A stretch of 45,972 nucleotides of DNA from Oxalobacteraceae bacterium OM1 (GTDB lineage Bacteria; Pseudomonadota; Gammaproteobacteria; Burkholderiales; Burkholderiaceae_D), in NCBI GenBank assembly GCA_004570315.1, contig SPQI01000347.1, positions 1 to 45,972 of the forward strand, in the 5' to 3' direction. Both the position numbers and the translations under genes were made by a program. The number at the start of each line of letters is the position of its first letter. The stretch's first letter is position 1. The notes beneath the pieces are model-generated. The model searched no databases, was not told the origin of the DNA, and worked only from the letters and a program-made list of their open reading frames with translations. Shown here piece by piece: positions 1-9,820 of this stretch.

Positions 1-1030
1 CGCCCAATACCTGGTAGTCCGGCGGCAGCAGGCTGGGCTCCGCCAGGAAGGCCTCGAACAACTCCTTCACGATGCGCCGCGCTTTGCTGGTCATGCGGTT
101 GACCAGGTAATGCTGGTAGAGGTTATCGCGCAGAAAGCGCTTCAGCACCGCAGCTTCCTGCTTCATCGATTCCGAAAACGTGATCAGCGGCGGCGCATTG
201 CGCACGTCGTCGACACTCTGCGGCGACTGGCTTGCGATACGCTCCATCGACGCGCCGATGAGGTCGACGATCAGCGCATTGATCATGCGGCGTATCGTCT
301 CGTGGATGGCGCGGCGGCCCGTGATGCCGGGGTACGCGCCCTCGACTTCATGCCAATGCCGGGCATAGAAATCGACTTCATCCAGCTGTGCCGTCGTGAT
401 CAGGCCGGAGCGCAGGCCGTCGTCGATGTCGTGGTTGTTGTAGGCGATTTCATCGGCGAGGTTGGCGAGCTGGGCTTCGAGCGTGGGCTGTTTCTTCTCG
501 ATGAAACGCTGCCCGACATCGCCGAGCTTGCGCGCGTTGTTCAATGAGCAGTGCTTGAGCACGCCCTCGCGCGTCTCGAACATTAGATTCAGGCCGTTGA
601 ACGCGCCGTAATGCTCCTCCAGCTCGTCGACCATGCGCAGACTCTGCAAGTTGTGTTCGAAGCCGCCGAAGTCCTTCATGCAGGCGTTCAACGCATCCTG
701 GCCGGCGTGGCCGAACGGCGTGTGCCCGAGGTCGTGCGCCAGCGAGATCGCTTCGACGAGATCTTCATTGAGCCGCAGGTTGCGCGCGATGGAGCGGGCA
801 ATCTGCGCGACTTCGATGCTGTGCGTGAGCCGCGTGCGGAACAGGTCGCCTTCGTGATTCACGAAGACCTGCGTCTTGTATTCGAGTCGGCGAAACGCGG
901 TGGAATGAATGATGCGGTCGCGATCCCGCTGGAATTCCGTGCGCGAGGCCGGCCCCGGTTCTGCGAAGCGCCGGCCTCGCGATGCTCGCGAACGCGCGGC
1001 ATAGGATGCGAGGTGGGCTTCGAAATCCAT
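1..1030 (-). CDS. dgt: dGTP triphosphohydrolase (3' end beyond the window)
   Basis: HD-superfamily hydrolase of the dGTPase family, which converts dGTP to deoxyguanosine and triphosphate and so helps control dNTP pools in the cytoplasm. About 343 residues are visible and the frame stays open to the left edge, so the C-terminus is missing. The metal-binding set expected of the family is present: His70 (RLTHSIEV), the His99-Asp100 pair in [13 protein letters not shown], and Asp193 in [16 protein letters not shown]. The ATG at 1030-1028 shares its first base with the aroB stop (TGATG), so the gene is translationally coupled to aroB and is read as the last visible member of the pil-aro-dgt transcription unit. 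I see no frameshift. Identity is secure from the motifs. Preference for dGTP over other dNTPs is assumed from the family. Confidence 0.93.
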   Translation of the reverse strand, partial: MDFEAHLASYAARSRASRGRRFAEPGPASRTEFQRDRDRIIHSTAFRRLEYKTQVFVNHEGDLFRTRLTHSIEVAQIARSIARNLRLNEDLVEAISLAHDLGHTPFGHAGQDALNACMKDFGGFEHNLQSLRMVDELEEHYGAFNGLNLMFETREGVLKHCSLNNARKLGDVGQRFIEKKQPTLEAQLANLADEIAYNNHDIDDGLRSGLITTAQLDEVDFYARHWHEVEGAYPGITGRRAIHETIRRMINALIVDLIGASMERIASQSPQSVDDVRNAPPLITFSESMKQEAAVLKRFLRDNLYQHYLVNRMTSKARRIVKELFEAFLAEPSLLPPDYQVLG

Positions 1031-2127
1031 CAGCGGGAACAGGCCTGGAGTGTGGCGAGCAAGGCGCCCTGCGGGACCGGCATCACCACCGACGTGCCGA
1101 GCGGGCGCAGCAGAATGAACTTGATCTGGCCGCCTTCGTTCTTCTTGTCGACCTCCATCAGCTCGAGCCAGCGTTCCGGCGCCAGCTCGGGCGGCGTGGT
1201 CGGCAGGCCGGCAGCGGCCACGACGGCACGGATGCGCGCTACCGTGGTGTCGTCGATGAAACCGAGGCGCTGCGACAGATCCGCGGCCATCACCATGCCG
1301 CAGCCCACAGCCTCGCCGTGCAGCCATTCGCCATAGCCGAGACCGGCTTCGATGGCGTGGCCGAAGGTGTGACCGAAGTTGAGGATGGCGCGCAGCCCGC
1401 CCTCGCGCTCGTCCTGGCGGACCACGTCCGCCTTGATTTCACAGGAGCGACGAATGGCGTAGGCCAGCGCATCGGGATTGCGCTGCACGAGCGCAGCGAT
1501 GTTCGCCTCGATCCAGTCGAAGAACGGCACATCGATGATAGCGCCATGCTTGATCACTTCCGCCAGCCCGGCGCTCAGCTCGCGCGACGGCAGAGTCTCG
1601 AGCGTACCGGTGTCGGCGATGACGGCCTGCGGCTGGTAGAAGGCGCCGATCATGTTCTTGCCGAGCGGGTGATTGATGCCGGTCTTGCCGCCGACGGAAG
1701 AGTCGACTTGCGAGAGTAGCGTCGTCGGCACTTGGATGAACGGCACGCCGCGCATGTAAGTCGCGGCGGCAAAGCCGGTCAGGTCGCCGATCACGCCGCC
1801 GCCGAGTGCAACGAGCGTCGTCTTGCGATCGCATTTCTCGGACAGCAAGGCGTCGAACACGCGCATCAGGCTGCCCCAGTTTTTTTCTTCTTCACCGTCC
1901 GGGAGAACGACGGTCGTCACCTGCTTGCCCGCGGCCTGCAATGCCGATGCGACGCGCTCGAGGTAGAGCGGCCCTACTGTCGTGTTGGTGACGATGGCCA
2001 CGCGCTTGCCGGCGACATGCTGCGCCAGCAGGGCGCCGCCGAGCAGGTGCTGGCCGATGTAGATCGGATAGCTCCGCTCGCCCAGATCGACTTGCAGATG
2101 GACCGGGGAGGAAGAAAGCTGCGCCAT
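1030..2127 (-). CDS. aroB: 3-dehydroquinate synthase
   Basis: Second step of the shikimate pathway: it cyclises DAHP to 3-dehydroquinate using NAD+ and a divalent metal, in the cytoplasm. The product is 365 residues, normal for the family. The glycine-rich nucleotide site is [13 protein letters not shown] (about residues 107-119). The substrate/metal region follows with [12 protein letters not shown], the Glu of [11 protein letters not shown], and the His residues of [11 protein letters not shown] and LHGEAVG. It lies 7 nt after aroK and its TGA overlaps the dgt ATG, so aroK-aroB-dgt are co-translated. The aroK-aroB pairing is common in proteobacteria and supports both calls. Confidence 0.96.
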   Translation of the reverse strand: MAQLSSSPVHLQVDLGERSYPIYIGQHLLGGALLAQHVAGKRVAIVTNTTVGPLYLERVASALQAAGKQVTTVVLPDGEEEKNWGSLMRVFDALLSEKCDRKTTLVALGGGVIGDLTGFAAATYMRGVPFIQVPTTLLSQVDSSVGGKTGINHPLGKNMIGAFYQPQAVIADTGTLETLPSRELSAGLAEVIKHGAIIDVPFFDWIEANIAALVQRNPDALAYAIRRSCEIKADVVRQDEREGGLRAILNFGHTFGHAIEAGLGYGEWLHGEAVGCGMVMAADLSQRLGFIDDTTVARIRAVVAAAGLPTTPPELAPERWLELMEVDKKNEGGQIKFILLRPLGTSVVMPVPQGALLATLQACSR

Positions 2128-2134
2128 GGAAAGT

Positions 2135-2698
2135 TCAGTTGCCGGTTTGAGTGCCGTCCCCGGCGCCGGAGGCTTCCAGGTTCAGCTTGGAAATGATGTG
2201 CTGTACCAGCGATTGTACGTTAGGACGGCCGGTTTCGATGACCATATCGGCAACTTCGAGGTAAAGCGGCTCGCGTTCGCGGGCCAGCTGCTCCAGTTTC
2301 TGACGCGGATCGGCGGTGCGCAGCAGAGGCCGGTTCTTGTCGTGGCTGGTGCGCTGGAGAATGTTCTGGATGCTGGCGCGCAGGTAGATCACCGTGCCGC
2401 GCGTCTTGAGGTATTCCCGGTTCTCGGGTCGGAGGACGGCGCCGCCGCCCGTGGCGAGCACGATGCCGGACTGCGCCGTCAGATCGCGGATCGCGTCGGA
2501 TTCGCGCTGGCGAAAGCTGGCTTCGCCTTCGATTTCGAAGATCAATGGAATCGAGGCGCCGGTACGCGCCTCGATTTCATGGTCAGAATCGACGAACCGC
2601 TTGTCGAGCTTGCGGGCCAGGGCGCGGCCGACGGTAGTCTTGCCGGCACCCATGAGGCCTACGAGGAAGATGTTTTCGGTCAATTTGGCAAGTTGCAC
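2135..2698 (-). CDS. aroK: Shikimate kinase
   Basis: Phosphorylates shikimate at O3 with ATP. The P-loop GLMGAGKTT sits near residues 14-22, followed by the substrate-binding segment [13 protein letters not shown] and the Gly-rich [10 protein letters not shown]. The length of 187 residues fits type I/II shikimate kinases. The start is uncertain. The GTG at 2698 overlaps the end of the upstream lipoprotein gene by 19 nt. A TTG at 2683 would overlap the lipoprotein TGA as TTGA and would give a 182-residue protein beginning [14 protein letters not shown], closer to the usual N-terminus. Neither start has a good Shine-Dalgarno sequence, which suggests coupling to the upstream gene. aroB follows 7 nt downstream. 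Confidence 0.94.
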   Translation of the reverse strand: MQLAKLTENIFLVGLMGAGKTTVGRALARKLDKRFVDSDHEIEARTGASIPLIFEIEGEASFRQRESDAIRDLTAQSGIVLATGGGAVLRPENREYLKTRGTVIYLRASIQNILQRTSHDKNRPLLRTADPRQKLEQLAREREPLYLEVADMVIETGRPNVQSLVQHIISKLNLEASGAGDGTQTGN

Positions 2699-4665
2699 GC
2701 ACGGAAGCCGTAAGGGCTGATGACGGCACTGGACGGGGACACACCCGTTACGCCGCTGACATCGGCAATATTACCGGGCGGCGGAGTGTTTTGGTCCGAC
2801 AGGTCCGTTGCCAATACCGGCAGGAAATATGCTGCCGTTTGATACGTTGCCTCTGTACCGGAGACGGTTCCACGGATCGTCAGCTGCACTTCTACCCAGT
2901 TGCCGCGGTCCTTCGGATACGTCAACGACACTTTAGCTTGCCCATTGGCGTCCGTCGTGCTGCTCGCCGTTACCGAGACAGGCAGTCCCGGTTCGAGTAC
3001 ACCGCTACCGTTGGTGTCTTCACCCGCGTCGAGGATGCCGTTGTGGTTGACGTCCTCATTCAAGCAAACGGACACGCCCTGACGCGCCCAGGCCTTGTTC
3101 GCCGTGTCGTACACATAATACCCCTTGGCATAGCGGGTAGGATTGACCGACGCCGTGATGGCCACGTTCGGGACCGGGTTGCCGGCTACGTCAGTGATCA
3201 CGACCGAATAATCCTGCTGATAGCTCGCGTTCGTCGGGGCGGAAATCGTGTTGCCCGTACCGGCCTGGATCGAGATTGACTTCTTGGATACGGTGAGTGC
3301 CGTCGTCGCCGAAATGCTGGTTCCCTGGATCTTGGCCTGGATGACGACGCCATTCTTCGGCGTATCCGCCGTTCCCGCGACGAACAGGACCGATGCAGTG
3401 CCATTCGCGGCAGTAATCACGGGGCTCGCGTCGGAAAGCGTGCCGCCGCTGCCATCGGCCACGATGGAGAATTCGACCACCGCATTCTTGACGAAGTTGT
3501 TGAAGGCCGAGCCGTCCCGCACGATGGCAGTAATGGTGCTCTTTTCCGTCTGTCCATTGGCTGAGTTCGTCCCGATGACGGCAGGATCGGCCTGGAGGGT
3601 AATCGTTGCCTGCGACGTGAGCGCTGCAACGAATTCCAGATTGCCTTGTGCCGACGGACCACCCGGTACGGTCGCGGTTACCGTTGCGACACCAGCCGTG
3701 TCCGACTTGAGATACACCGGCTGCGAGTCACCAGACACCAGGTTGACGGCGCTCGATGCCAGCTGTGTCGCGCAGGTGCTGTCGCTGTAAAGCTTGCCGC
3801 GCGAGGTCGTGAGATTGACGCTACCGGACTGACCGACATTGTTGACCTCATACCGCGATACGACTTTGGTGCAAGACGTCGTCGTCAATGCCTGGCTTGT
3901 CGCGTTGTTCTGACTATCCACCATGGCAACCGAAATTTTCGCCGCATTCACGTTGACGGGCACGGAAGCTGACGTGCCCTGAGCCGACACCGACAGCGTG
4001 TCGGTACCCGACTGCGACGCTGTCACGGTCAACACGACCTGGCCCAGCGAGTTGGTCAGGGGAGCGGACGACGAGCCGCCGTTGGACGTCTTTACCGCGA
4101 TGCCGTTGCCCTTCTGCGAGGCGAACGTCACCGGAACATTGGCAACCGCATTGTTCGACGAATCCTTGACGGAAACCGTGAAGTCGCCCGTTCCGCCGGC
4201 ACTGATCGTGCCGGGGCCGACGATGGTCACCGTGGTGTTCACGACATCCACTGTGCCCGATGCGGTTTGCTCACCGGCTTTTACAGTGACTGTGATGCGG
4301 CGGTTGGTGCGATCGCCGGCCGTTCCGAGCAGCGCCTTGGCTTGGCCGTTCTTGTCGGTCTTGGCGTCGACATTGCTGAGCGCGCCGGAACTCGCTGTAA
4401 ATGTTACGGGAACGTCTGCCACCGCAATGTTGTTTGCGGTCTTGACGAGTGCTGTGACCGTGACTTCCGTGCCCGCCGTGCCCGCCGATTTGAGTTCGGC
4501 GCTACTGAACAGAATGGAGATGGATCCGACGTTGTTGCTCGTGGAGCCCAGCACGGTGCCGGGAGACCCGCCGCCGCCGCCGCACGAAACGAGCGCGACG
4601 CTCGTCAGCATGCCGGTTGCGGCTCGCAGAAAACGGTGGAACAGCGAGCTTGCTTTTAAATTCAT
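2680..4665 (-). CDS. Ig-like repeat lipoprotein, probable surface or pilus-associated protein
   Basis: 661-residue predicted lipoprotein of unknown function. A basic N-terminus and hydrophobic stretch end in LVSC with Cys28 as the lipidation site, followed by a glycine linker (GGGGGS). The body is a series of Thr/Ser/Val-rich beta repeats of the invasin/bacterial Ig-like (Big_1) kind, each with phrases such as [27 protein letters not shown] and [15 protein letters not shown]. Residues 538-560 carry two back-to-back D-x-N-x-N/S-G type calcium loops ([12 protein letters not shown], then [11 protein letters not shown]). There are few Cys. It starts 65 nt after pilQ with AAGGG upstream of its ATG, and its 3' end overlaps aroK, so it is most likely transcribed with the pil genes. 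A role in adhesion or pilus function is inference from position and domain type only. Confidence 0.85.
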   Translation of the reverse strand: MNLKASSLFHRFLRAATGMLTSVALVSCGGGGGSPGTVLGSTSNNVGSISILFSSAELKSAGTAGTEVTVTALVKTANNIAVADVPVTFTASSGALSNVDAKTDKNGQAKALLGTAGDRTNRRITVTVKAGEQTASGTVDVVNTTVTIVGPGTISAGGTGDFTVSVKDSSNNAVANVPVTFASQKGNGIAVKTSNGGSSSAPLTNSLGQVVLTVTASQSGTDTLSVSAQGTSASVPVNVNAAKISVAMVDSQNNATSQALTTTSCTKVVSRYEVNNVGQSGSVNLTTSRGKLYSDSTCATQLASSAVNLVSGDSQPVYLKSDTAGVATVTATVPGGPSAQGNLEFVAALTSQATITLQADPAVIGTNSANGQTEKSTITAIVRDGSAFNNFVKNAVVEFSIVADGSGGTLSDASPVITAANGTASVLFVAGTADTPKNGVVIQAKIQGTSISATTALTVSKKSISIQAGTGNTISAPTNASYQQDYSVVITDVAGNPVPNVAITASVNPTRYAKGYYVYDTANKAWARQGVSVCLNEDVNHNGILDAGEDTNGSGVLEPGLPVSVTASSTTDANGQAKVSLTYPKDRGNWVEVQLTIRGTVSGTEATYQTAAYFLPVLATDLSDQNTPPPGNIADVSGVTGVSPSSAVISPYGFRACNLPN

Positions 4666-4730
4666 ATCCCTACCCTTAATGTGACGTTCTTGGTTTTGTT
4701 GTCTGTGTGCTTCTTGTTATACGTGGCGGT

Positions 4731-6902
4731 TCAGCGTGCCGTCAGTCGATCGGCCACCACTTTCGGCGTAATGAAGATCAGCAGTTCCGTCTTGTCGTTG
4801 GTACGGCCGGTCGACTTGAACAGATGCCCCAGCACCGGTAGATCGCCGACGAGCGGTACTTTTTGTTCCGATTCACGTTCGACCTGCTGAAAAATGCCGC
4901 CAAGGACGACCGTGCCGCCGTTTTCAACCAGGACTTGCGTCTTTACGTGCTTGGTGTCGATTGCGAAGCCGGCACGCGTTTCGACGCCCACGCTATCCTT
5001 GTTCACATCCACATCCAGAATGATGTTGCCGTCCGGCGTGATTTGCGGCGTCACTTCGAGCTTGAGGTTGGCTTTGCGGAACTGAATCGAGGTCGCACCG
5101 CTGGAAGTCGCGACCTGGTATGGCAGCTCGGTGCCCTGCTCGATCACCGCTTTCAGCTGGTCCGCGGTTACGACGCGGGGGCTCGAGATGATTTTCCCCT
5201 TGCCGTCCGCTTCCAGTGCGGACAGTTCCAAGTTGAGGAAACGGTTCGCCGCCGATGAGAACAAACTGATGGCCAGGCTAGTCGGCGTAGCGCCGTTAAT
5301 GCCTGCCGCAGGCAGATTGATGAATTGCGTGTTGTTATAGCTGGAATCGGTGACCGCGGTCTGGCCGGTCTGCTCGCCGACACCGGTATAGTTGCCCGTC
5401 ACGGCAATACGGTTATTCCCTGAGATCTGGTAGCCCGGATCGCCGCCTCGGATGCCGCGCAGGTCGGAGAAACCGAGCTTGGCGCCCAGATTCTTGCTGA
5501 ACTTGTCGTCCGCTTCAACGATGCGCGCTTCGATCAAGACCTGTTTCGATGCAATATCCGTCTTCTCGACCAGCTTGCGAACTTCTTCGATCTTAGACGC
5601 AATGTCGGTCACAAAGAGCTGGTTGGTGCGTGGATCGATCACCGCACTTCCGCGCTTCGAGAGCACACTCTTCTTGGCATCACCCCCGGAACCGTCGATG
5701 CCGAACACCTGCTTGAACGATTCCGCCTTCTGATAATTGAGCTGGAACGTCTCGGTACGCAAGGGTTCCAAATCCGCGATCTGCGCTTTTTGCTCCAGCT
5801 CGAGCTTTTCCTTGGTGAGCAGTTCGTCGCGCGGCGCGATCCAGATGACCGAACCGTTCTTCCGCATGTCGAGGCCTTTGGCCTGCATGACGATGTCGAG
5901 CGCCTGGTCCCAAGGCACATCCTTGAGGCGCAGAGTGACGTTGCCAGTCACGGTATCGCTGGTGATGATGTTCAGGCCCGTGAAATCTGCGATGACTTGC
6001 AGCACGGCGCGCACCTCGACGTTCTGAAAGTTCAAAGAAAGCCGCTCGCCACGATATCCCTGCGTGCCTTGCACGAGCTTGTTCGGGTCTTCCTTGATCG
6101 GCTTGACGTCGATGACGAGCTGCCTGTCGCTCTGGTAGGCGCTATGCTCCCACAGCCCGTTCGCCGCGATATCGAGACGAACGCCGTCGCCCTTCGGTGT
6201 CGCTGTCACGGTGCGCACCGGCGTTCCGAAATCCGTAACGTCGAGCCTGCGGCGCAGCACTTCGGGCAAACCCACCTTGAGCAAATCGACGGAGATCGTC
6301 TGCCCTTGTTGCCGGACATCCGCCGCCACCTGACTGCTGGGCAGTTCGATGACGATGCGTCCTTCGCCGTTCGCGCCACGCCGGAAATCGATGTCGCGCA
6401 GTTGCTGCTTGCCGGGTGCCACCGGGTTTGCGGCTGCAACGGGTACCCCGGACGCCGTCACGGGCGTTGCCACACCGCCCGACCCGTCGATCGCCACGAC
6501 GAGCGTATTGCCATCGACGGTTGTCGCATAGTTCAACGGGCGGTTGAGATTGAAGACGAGTCTGGAACGGTCGCCCGCCTGCACCACGTTGACGTTCCTT
6601 ACGTCGGAGAGCCCGATCTCCTGGACGGATTTGCCCGTGCCGTTTGCCGTGTTTGCGAAATCCAGCGCGATACGTGACGGGTTAGTGATCGTGAAGCCGA
6701 TGGGCGGTTTTGTGATCGGGTTCTTCAGGCCAACCTTGACGATCACGTTTGCGCCTTGCTGATTGGCCGTGATCGACTCGATGGCATTTTCCTGTGCGGC
6801 CACTTGAGCACAGAGAAACAGCGAGCCGATTGCGACCAGCGGCAGGCGGAACAGGCTGTTGAAGCCCCTCGAGAATTCGCCGTTGCGGACTACTGCGTTC
6901 AT
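4731..6902 (-). CDS. pilQ: Type IV pilus secretin
   Basis: Outer-membrane secretin that forms the gated pore for the type IV pilus. The product is 723 residues. Order: signal peptide (hydrophobic stretch ending near AAQENA), a first AMIN domain (ESITANQQG... to LVVAID), a second AMIN-like domain (LRDIDFRRG...), an STN/N0 domain (LSLNFQNVEVRAVLQVIADF), an N1 domain, and the C-terminal secretin domain with the conserved VPLVGDLPVLGHLFKS and ELLIFITPKVV. I chose the ATG at 6902, not an upstream GTG-type extension. It overlaps the pilP stop as ATGA and has AGGAG eight bases upstream. AMIN domains bind peptidoglycan. pilP and pilO partner it across the periplasm. It is the last pil gene of the block. 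Confidence 0.97.
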   Translation of the reverse strand: MNAVVRNGEFSRGFNSLFRLPLVAIGSLFLCAQVAAQENAIESITANQQGANVIVKVGLKNPITKPPIGFTITNPSRIALDFANTANGTGKSVQEIGLSDVRNVNVVQAGDRSRLVFNLNRPLNYATTVDGNTLVVAIDGSGGVATPVTASGVPVAAANPVAPGKQQLRDIDFRRGANGEGRIVIELPSSQVAADVRQQGQTISVDLLKVGLPEVLRRRLDVTDFGTPVRTVTATPKGDGVRLDIAANGLWEHSAYQSDRQLVIDVKPIKEDPNKLVQGTQGYRGERLSLNFQNVEVRAVLQVIADFTGLNIITSDTVTGNVTLRLKDVPWDQALDIVMQAKGLDMRKNGSVIWIAPRDELLTKEKLELEQKAQIADLEPLRTETFQLNYQKAESFKQVFGIDGSGGDAKKSVLSKRGSAVIDPRTNQLFVTDIASKIEEVRKLVEKTDIASKQVLIEARIVEADDKFSKNLGAKLGFSDLRGIRGGDPGYQISGNNRIAVTGNYTGVGEQTGQTAVTDSSYNNTQFINLPAAGINGATPTSLAISLFSSAANRFLNLELSALEADGKGKIISSPRVVTADQLKAVIEQGTELPYQVATSSGATSIQFRKANLKLEVTPQITPDGNIILDVDVNKDSVGVETRAGFAIDTKHVKTQVLVENGGTVVLGGIFQQVERESEQKVPLVGDLPVLGHLFKSTGRTNDKTELLIFITPKVVADRLTAR

Positions 6903-7429
6903 TTTTTGTTCTCCTGCAGCTCTAACTTCGCTTCGCGCTCGACCCACTCTCCTGCCGCGTCGCGCACGATCTCTTTGATCTGGACATCGGATTCGGAAAT
7001 CTTGACGATTCGTCCGAAGTTTTGTCCGACATGATTGCCTACCTTAGCCTGGAACACCGCCTTGTCAGCCTGCAGCAATGCATAGGTGAGGCCGGGCTTC
7101 TCCAGCGTGCCCACCATCTTGATGGTGTCGAGCGGATAGCTTTCGAGCGGTTCCTTGCGCCGCTCCATGTCCGGACGAATGCCATTGCCGGTACCCGTCT
7201 GCAGCTTCGCCAGCGCGATCGAAAGCTTGATCGGGCTGAATGGGTCGACTTCGCTCTTCATCGTGTACGAGAATGGAGTGAACTTCTTCGGCTCGGCAAT
7301 CTTCTGTACCGTGACCGGAGTAACCCGCTTGGTCTCGTCCATCCACTGCTTCACTTCCTGCACGCCGCCATCGCCACAGGCAGTTAGAACAAGAGCCGCA
7401 AGAAGCGGCGCGATCGAGATCGGCTTCAT
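6899..7429 (-). CDS. pilP: Type IV pilus inner-membrane-linked lipoprotein PilP
   Basis: 176-residue lipoprotein that links the PilN-PilO inner-membrane complex to the PilQ secretin. The signal peptide ends in LTAC with Cys18 as the lipid anchor. A flexible segment follows, then a C-terminal beta domain (DTIKMVGTLEKPGLTYALLQAD, VGNHVGQNFGRIVKIS) that in this family contacts the N0 domain of PilQ. Its ATG overlaps the pilO stop (ATGA) and its own stop overlaps the pilQ start, so the three are translationally coupled. Length and order match the canonical pilMNOPQ operon. Confidence 0.95.
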   Translation of the reverse strand: MKPISIAPLLAALVLTACGDGGVQEVKQWMDETKRVTPVTVQKIAEPKKFTPFSYTMKSEVDPFSPIKLSIALAKLQTGTGNGIRPDMERRKEPLESYPLDTIKMVGTLEKPGLTYALLQADKAVFQAKVGNHVGQNFGRIVKISESDVQIKEIVRDAAGEWVEREAKLELQENKK

Positions 7430-8088
7430 TTCTTCGCTCCCTTGCTCTTGTCTTTTTCTGCCGCCTTGCGCTGTGCCGCAACCTCTTCGCGGTCAAGGTA
7501 GCGGAAGGTTTTCGCCACCGCCTCGAGCGTCAGCACGCCGTCCTTGCCCGTCACAAGGTTCAGATTGTTCAGCGTGACGATGCGGGGAAGATTGGCGATG
7601 TCGCTGGTGAAGGCGCCGACGTCGTGGTAGCCGCCGGTTACCTTGATGTCGATGGGCAGCTCGGCGTAGTAATCCTTCACCACGACCTGCCCCGGTTTGA
7701 ACAATTCGAACTGCAGGCCGCGCCCGAGCCCGGACTGGTTGATATCCGAAAGCAGCGCATCCATTTCGGCTTTGCTCGGCAGCTGCTTCTCGAGCGTCGC
7801 GACATATTCGCCGACCTGCTGCTTCTGCTTGCGCAGGGCCTCGAGGTTGATCGCCTGCTGGACCTTAATCTTGTATTGGTCCTTGAGTTTCTGCTCTTCC
7901 TGCTCTCCCTGTTCGAGCTCGGTCCGCTGGCCGTCGAGGTAGAGGAACCAGCCGAGCACGATAACGGCGACGGTCGTGAGCACCGCGCACAACATGCGCG
8001 GTACGATCGGCCACTGGCCTGGGTCGCGTCCGTTCAATCCGCGGAACTGCTCCGCGACGGTCTTGCCAAAGTTTTTCAAGTCAGCCAT
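7426..8088 (-). CDS. pilO: Type IV pilus alignment protein PilO
   Basis: 220-residue bitopic inner-membrane protein of the pilus alignment subcomplex, which pairs with PilN. Residues about 31-50 form one membrane helix. A Glu/Gln/Lys-rich coiled coil follows (about 54-105), then a ferredoxin-like periplasmic domain (LPIDIKVTGGYHDVGAFTSDIANLPRI region). The C-terminus ends in a Lys-rich tail. GAGAG precedes the ATG at suitable spacing. The gene begins 14 nt after pilN and its stop overlaps pilP. Confidence 0.95.
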   Translation of the reverse strand: MADLKNFGKTVAEQFRGLNGRDPGQWPIVPRMLCAVLTTVAVIVLGWFLYLDGQRTELEQGEQEEQKLKDQYKIKVQQAINLEALRKQKQQVGEYVATLEKQLPSKAEMDALLSDINQSGLGRGLQFELFKPGQVVVKDYYAELPIDIKVTGGYHDVGAFTSDIANLPRIVTLNNLNLVTGKDGVLTLEAVAKTFRYLDREEVAAQRKAAEKDKSKGAKK

Positions 8089-8102
8089 GGTCGTCTCTCA
8101 CA

Positions 8103-8741
8103 TCATGGTTTCTTGGATGCGGCGACGGCAGCGACCTTGGGGCCGGCAGCGCTGATATCCGGCGCGCCTTCCTTGTCCTTGTCGCGGGGACGCTTGATGC
8201 CGACGTTGACGGTGAAGTCGAACACGCGCTTCGAATCCTTGCCTTGTCCGACGGCGGTGGAACGGATCTCGATGAGGTCGGGGCGCTCCAGCCACGGCGA
8301 ATGGTTGCTCAAGTTGCGCAACAGTTCCGACACACGCTCGTTCGACTGCGCGTAGCCGGCGAGAATGACCCGCTGGTTCTCCTGCTTCAGGCTACGCAGA
8401 TAAATGCCCTCCGGTACCTGCTTCACCAATTCATCCATCAGGTAAACCGGCTGATTGCGATCGCTCTGCAAGTCCTCCACCGCCTGTTGCCGCGCTTTCA
8501 GACCATCGATTTCCTGCTTGAGTGTGGCAATTTCCTTGATCTGCGCATCCAGTTTGTCGTTCTCGGCCTTGATGAAGCCGTTTCGCTGGTTTTGATTCGC
8601 GATCTGCGCCGCGATGAAGCCGGCGTATGCGATTTGAAGTCCCAAGCCGATGAGACCGGCCAGCACCAGCAGGCGAACGAACGCGGCCTTCCGCTGGCGG
8701 CGCTTTTCCTCGCGGTGCGGTAGTAAATTGATGCGTACCAT
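8103..8741 (-). CDS. pilN: Type IV pilus assembly protein PilN
   Basis: 212-residue inner-membrane protein whose N-terminal cytoplasmic tail (MVRINLLPHREEKRR) is the conserved PilN segment that docks in the groove of PilM. A membrane helix spans about residues 22-42, followed by a coiled coil with many Gln/Lys/Glu and a periplasmic domain (PEGIYLRSLKQENQRVILAGYAQS). The start is fixed by this tail and by the overlap with the pilM stop (TAATG). A longer frame upstream would extend into pilM and is rejected. A Lys/Pro/Ala-rich tail of about 30 residues closes the protein. Confidence 0.96.
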   Translation of the reverse strand: MVRINLLPHREEKRRQRKAAFVRLLVLAGLIGLGLQIAYAGFIAAQIANQNQRNGFIKAENDKLDAQIKEIATLKQEIDGLKARQQAVEDLQSDRNQPVYLMDELVKQVPEGIYLRSLKQENQRVILAGYAQSNERVSELLRNLSNHSPWLERPDLIEIRSTAVGQGKDSKRVFDFTVNVGIKRPRDKDKEGAPDISAAGPKVAAVAASKKP

Positions 8742-9820
8742 TAGTCGAACCTCCGCATCGCCAGGCCGCAGGCCACCAGGAATGCCGGCGCTTCCGCGCG
8801 CAGCTGCTTTTCCCGGATGTTGGGTGATAGTTGCATGCCCTGGAACGGGCTCACCACAGAGGTGGAAATCTTTGTGCGATCCGCCACCATTTCGACGAGG
8901 CCAGGAATGATCGCACAGCCACCGGCGATGAAAATCTGATCGATACGCGTAAAGGGCGTGGACGTATAGAAGAATTGGATGGCCCGAGTGACTTCCAGGG
9001 CGACGCTGTCGAGAAAGGGCTCCATCAGCTCGCGCTCCCATCCTTCCGGCAGCTCTCCCGAACGCTTCTTGCTTTCGGCATCCTCGAACGACATGCCGTA
9101 CGCTCGCACGATATCCTGGGTGAGCTGATTGCCGCCGAACGGCTGCTCGCGCTCATACAAGGTCTGACCGTCCATCAGCATGGACACGTGCGTGACCTGG
9201 GCGCCGATCTGGAACAGTGCGACGATCTGGCCTTCGCCGCCTTTCGGCAATTGAGCCGTGACGCGGTCGATGGCGCTCCGGGCCGCGTACGACTCGATGT
9301 CCATCACCATGGCTTTCAACCCGGCCGCCTCCGCCACGGCTACCCGGTCCTCCACCTTTTCCTTGCGCGTCGCGGCGATCAGCACTTCGACGTCGTCCGG
9401 AGCGTTCTGCGCCAGGCCGATGACGTCGAAGTCGAGGCTGACTTCATCAAGCGCAAAGGGAATGTACTGGTTGGCTTCGCTTTCGACCTGCACTTCAAGC
9501 TGGTCGTCGGAGAGGCCGGCGGGGAGGATGATCTTCTTGGTGATGACGGACGCGGGCGGCATGCCGAGGGCGACCTGCTTGGAGCGCGTTCCGCTTTTCT
9601 TCCAGACGCGCCGCACCGCTTCGCTCACCTGTTCGATGTTCTCGATGTTGCCGTCAATGACCGCGCCGCGCGGCAGCGGCTCGCTGGCGAAGCGCTCGAG
9701 CCGGTATTCGCCCTTACCCGCGTCGGACAGCTCGACGAGCTTCACGCCGGAAGTGCTGATGTCGACGCCGACCAATGGCTGGCTCTTCTTGCCAAATAAC
9801 GATCCCAGATCTATAGCCAA
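8741..9820 (-). CDS. pilM: Type IV pilus actin-like protein PilM
   Basis: 359-residue cytoplasmic actin/FtsA-fold ATP-binding protein that recruits PilN and couples cytoplasmic motor parts to the alignment complex. Features seen: LVGVDISTSGVKLVEL (phosphate 1-type loop near the N-terminus), VESEANQYIPF, and FIAGGCAIIPGLVEMVADR near the C-terminus. The only start that leaves the conserved N-terminus intact is TTG at 9820, preceded by GGGGAG seven bases upstream. It is the promoter-proximal pil gene, divergent from mrcA, and is coupled to pilN by TAATG. Confidence 0.95.
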   Translation of the reverse strand: MAIDLGSLFGKKSQPLVGVDISTSGVKLVELSDAGKGEYRLERFASEPLPRGAVIDGNIENIEQVSEAVRRVWKKSGTRSKQVALGMPPASVITKKIILPAGLSDDQLEVQVESEANQYIPFALDEVSLDFDVIGLAQNAPDDVEVLIAATRKEKVEDRVAVAEAAGLKAMVMDIESYAARSAIDRVTAQLPKGGEGQIVALFQIGAQVTHVSMLMDGQTLYEREQPFGGNQLTQDIVRAYGMSFEDAESKKRSGELPEGWERELMEPFLDSVALEVTRAIQFFYTSTPFTRIDQIFIAGGCAIIPGLVEMVADRTKISTSVVSPFQGMQLSPNIREKQLRAEAPAFLVACGLAMRRFD

